From an uncultured Porphyromonadaceae bacterium (lineage in GTDB: Bacteria > Bacteroidota > Bacteroidia > Bacteroidales > Muribaculaceae): DNA of 14,687 nucleotides. The stretch is from positions 1 to 14,687 of the forward strand of contig UQKE01000053.1 in assembly GCA_900541555.1 (NCBI GenBank), written 5' to 3'. The notes beneath the pieces are model-generated. The model was not told where the DNA came from and ran no database searches. It saw only the letters and a list, made by a program, of their open reading frames with translations. A program made the position numbers and the translations under genes. Of this stretch, positions 14,564-14,687 are shown in pieces (the first letter of the stretch is position 1; every line of letters begins with the position of its first letter).

Positions 14564-14687
14564 ACTTCCTTGCCGGTGGTTTACCCGGTTCCACGCTTCC
14601 GGCTATGTCCCTTTTCCTTTTTGGCGTTTTCCCTTTTTCACGGATTTCTCTTTTGAAGTTTTCCTGTCTAATCTGCCTCCACTTCCG
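14520..14687 (-). CDS. Unrecognised basic protein, C-terminal 55 residues only
   Basis: A leftward frame enters from beyond the right edge and stops at 14520-14522. Its visible part begins RKWRQIRQENFKREIREKGK, continues TPKRKRDIAGSVEPGKPP and ends ARKYDFICLSERVRSDG. It is strongly basic, with a helical first half and a proline- and glycine-rich second half, suggesting nucleic-acid contact, but I do not recognise a family. Because the start is outside the window, the length and even its coding status are uncertain. The higher G+C content and the terminator and orphan promoter to its left fit accessory DNA better than the housekeeping genes beside it. Confidence 0.35.
   Translation of the reverse strand, partial: RKWRQIRQENFKREIREKGKTPKRKRDIAGSVEPGKPPARKYDFICLSERVRSDG

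Noticed and set aside
1..14687. CRISPR array, rRNA or tRNA genes, insertion sequence with inverted ends
   Set aside because: No regularly spaced repeats, no tRNA-like cloverleaf with a T-arm, no rRNA words and no transposase were seen on reading both strands.

Overview
The window reads as ordinary chromosome of a member of the Bacteroidota, most likely the order Bacteroidales. The evidence is the gene set (DUF5606 protein, GldB, an EF-G2-type elongation factor, the yajC-ybbR-coaE cluster and the amidase-MCE pair), perfect or near-perfect copies of the Bacteroides promoter element TAnnTTTG upstream of several genes, and the lack of clear Shine-Dalgarno sites. No rRNA, tRNA, CRISPR array or complete mobile element was recognised.

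Layout. Positions 1-2870 (+ strand): the 3' end of yajC, a YbbR-domain membrane protein, coaE (4-base overlap) and a DUF5606 gene closed by a strong terminator at 2265-2304, then a lipoprotein NlpC/P60 peptidase. Positions 2857-6581 (- strand): a tightly overlapping three-gene operon in transcription order gldB-like, aroE, comEC, converging on the NlpC/P60 gene with a 14-base overlap. Positions 6696-8721 (+): a promoter, an Amidase_3 cell-wall amidase with a SPOR-like tail, and an MCE/MlaD lipid-transport protein 2 bases later. Positions 8722-9031: a 310-base leader rich in small symmetric elements in front of dnaA. Positions 9032-10405 (+): dnaA. A 16-bp-stem bidirectional terminator at 10432-10470 separates it from the convergent EF-G paralogue (10486-12642, -). 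That gene and hemW (12782-13903, +) diverge from overlapping back-to-back promoters in a 139-base gap.

The EF-G paralogue is the most notable gene. Its G3 motif reads DCPGGDDF, so the catalytic histidine of DTPGH is glycine, and domain IV is exactly 26 residues longer than E. coli EF-G over the stretch I compared. Both agree with the Bacteroides EF-G2 type, which supports translocation without hydrolysing GTP and matters under carbon starvation and in gut colonisation.

The right end (about 13904-14687) differs. An AT-rich stretch without a gene is followed by a bidirectional terminator, a leftward promoter with no intact gene after it, and more GC-rich DNA holding the 3' end of an unrecognised basic leftward ORF that runs off the window. 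I read this as a possible edge or scar of an integrated element, but this is inference. Apart from that end, the window is housekeeping: cell envelope, CoA and shikimate biosynthesis, replication initiation, translation and heme trafficking. I found no convincing new multi-gene system.
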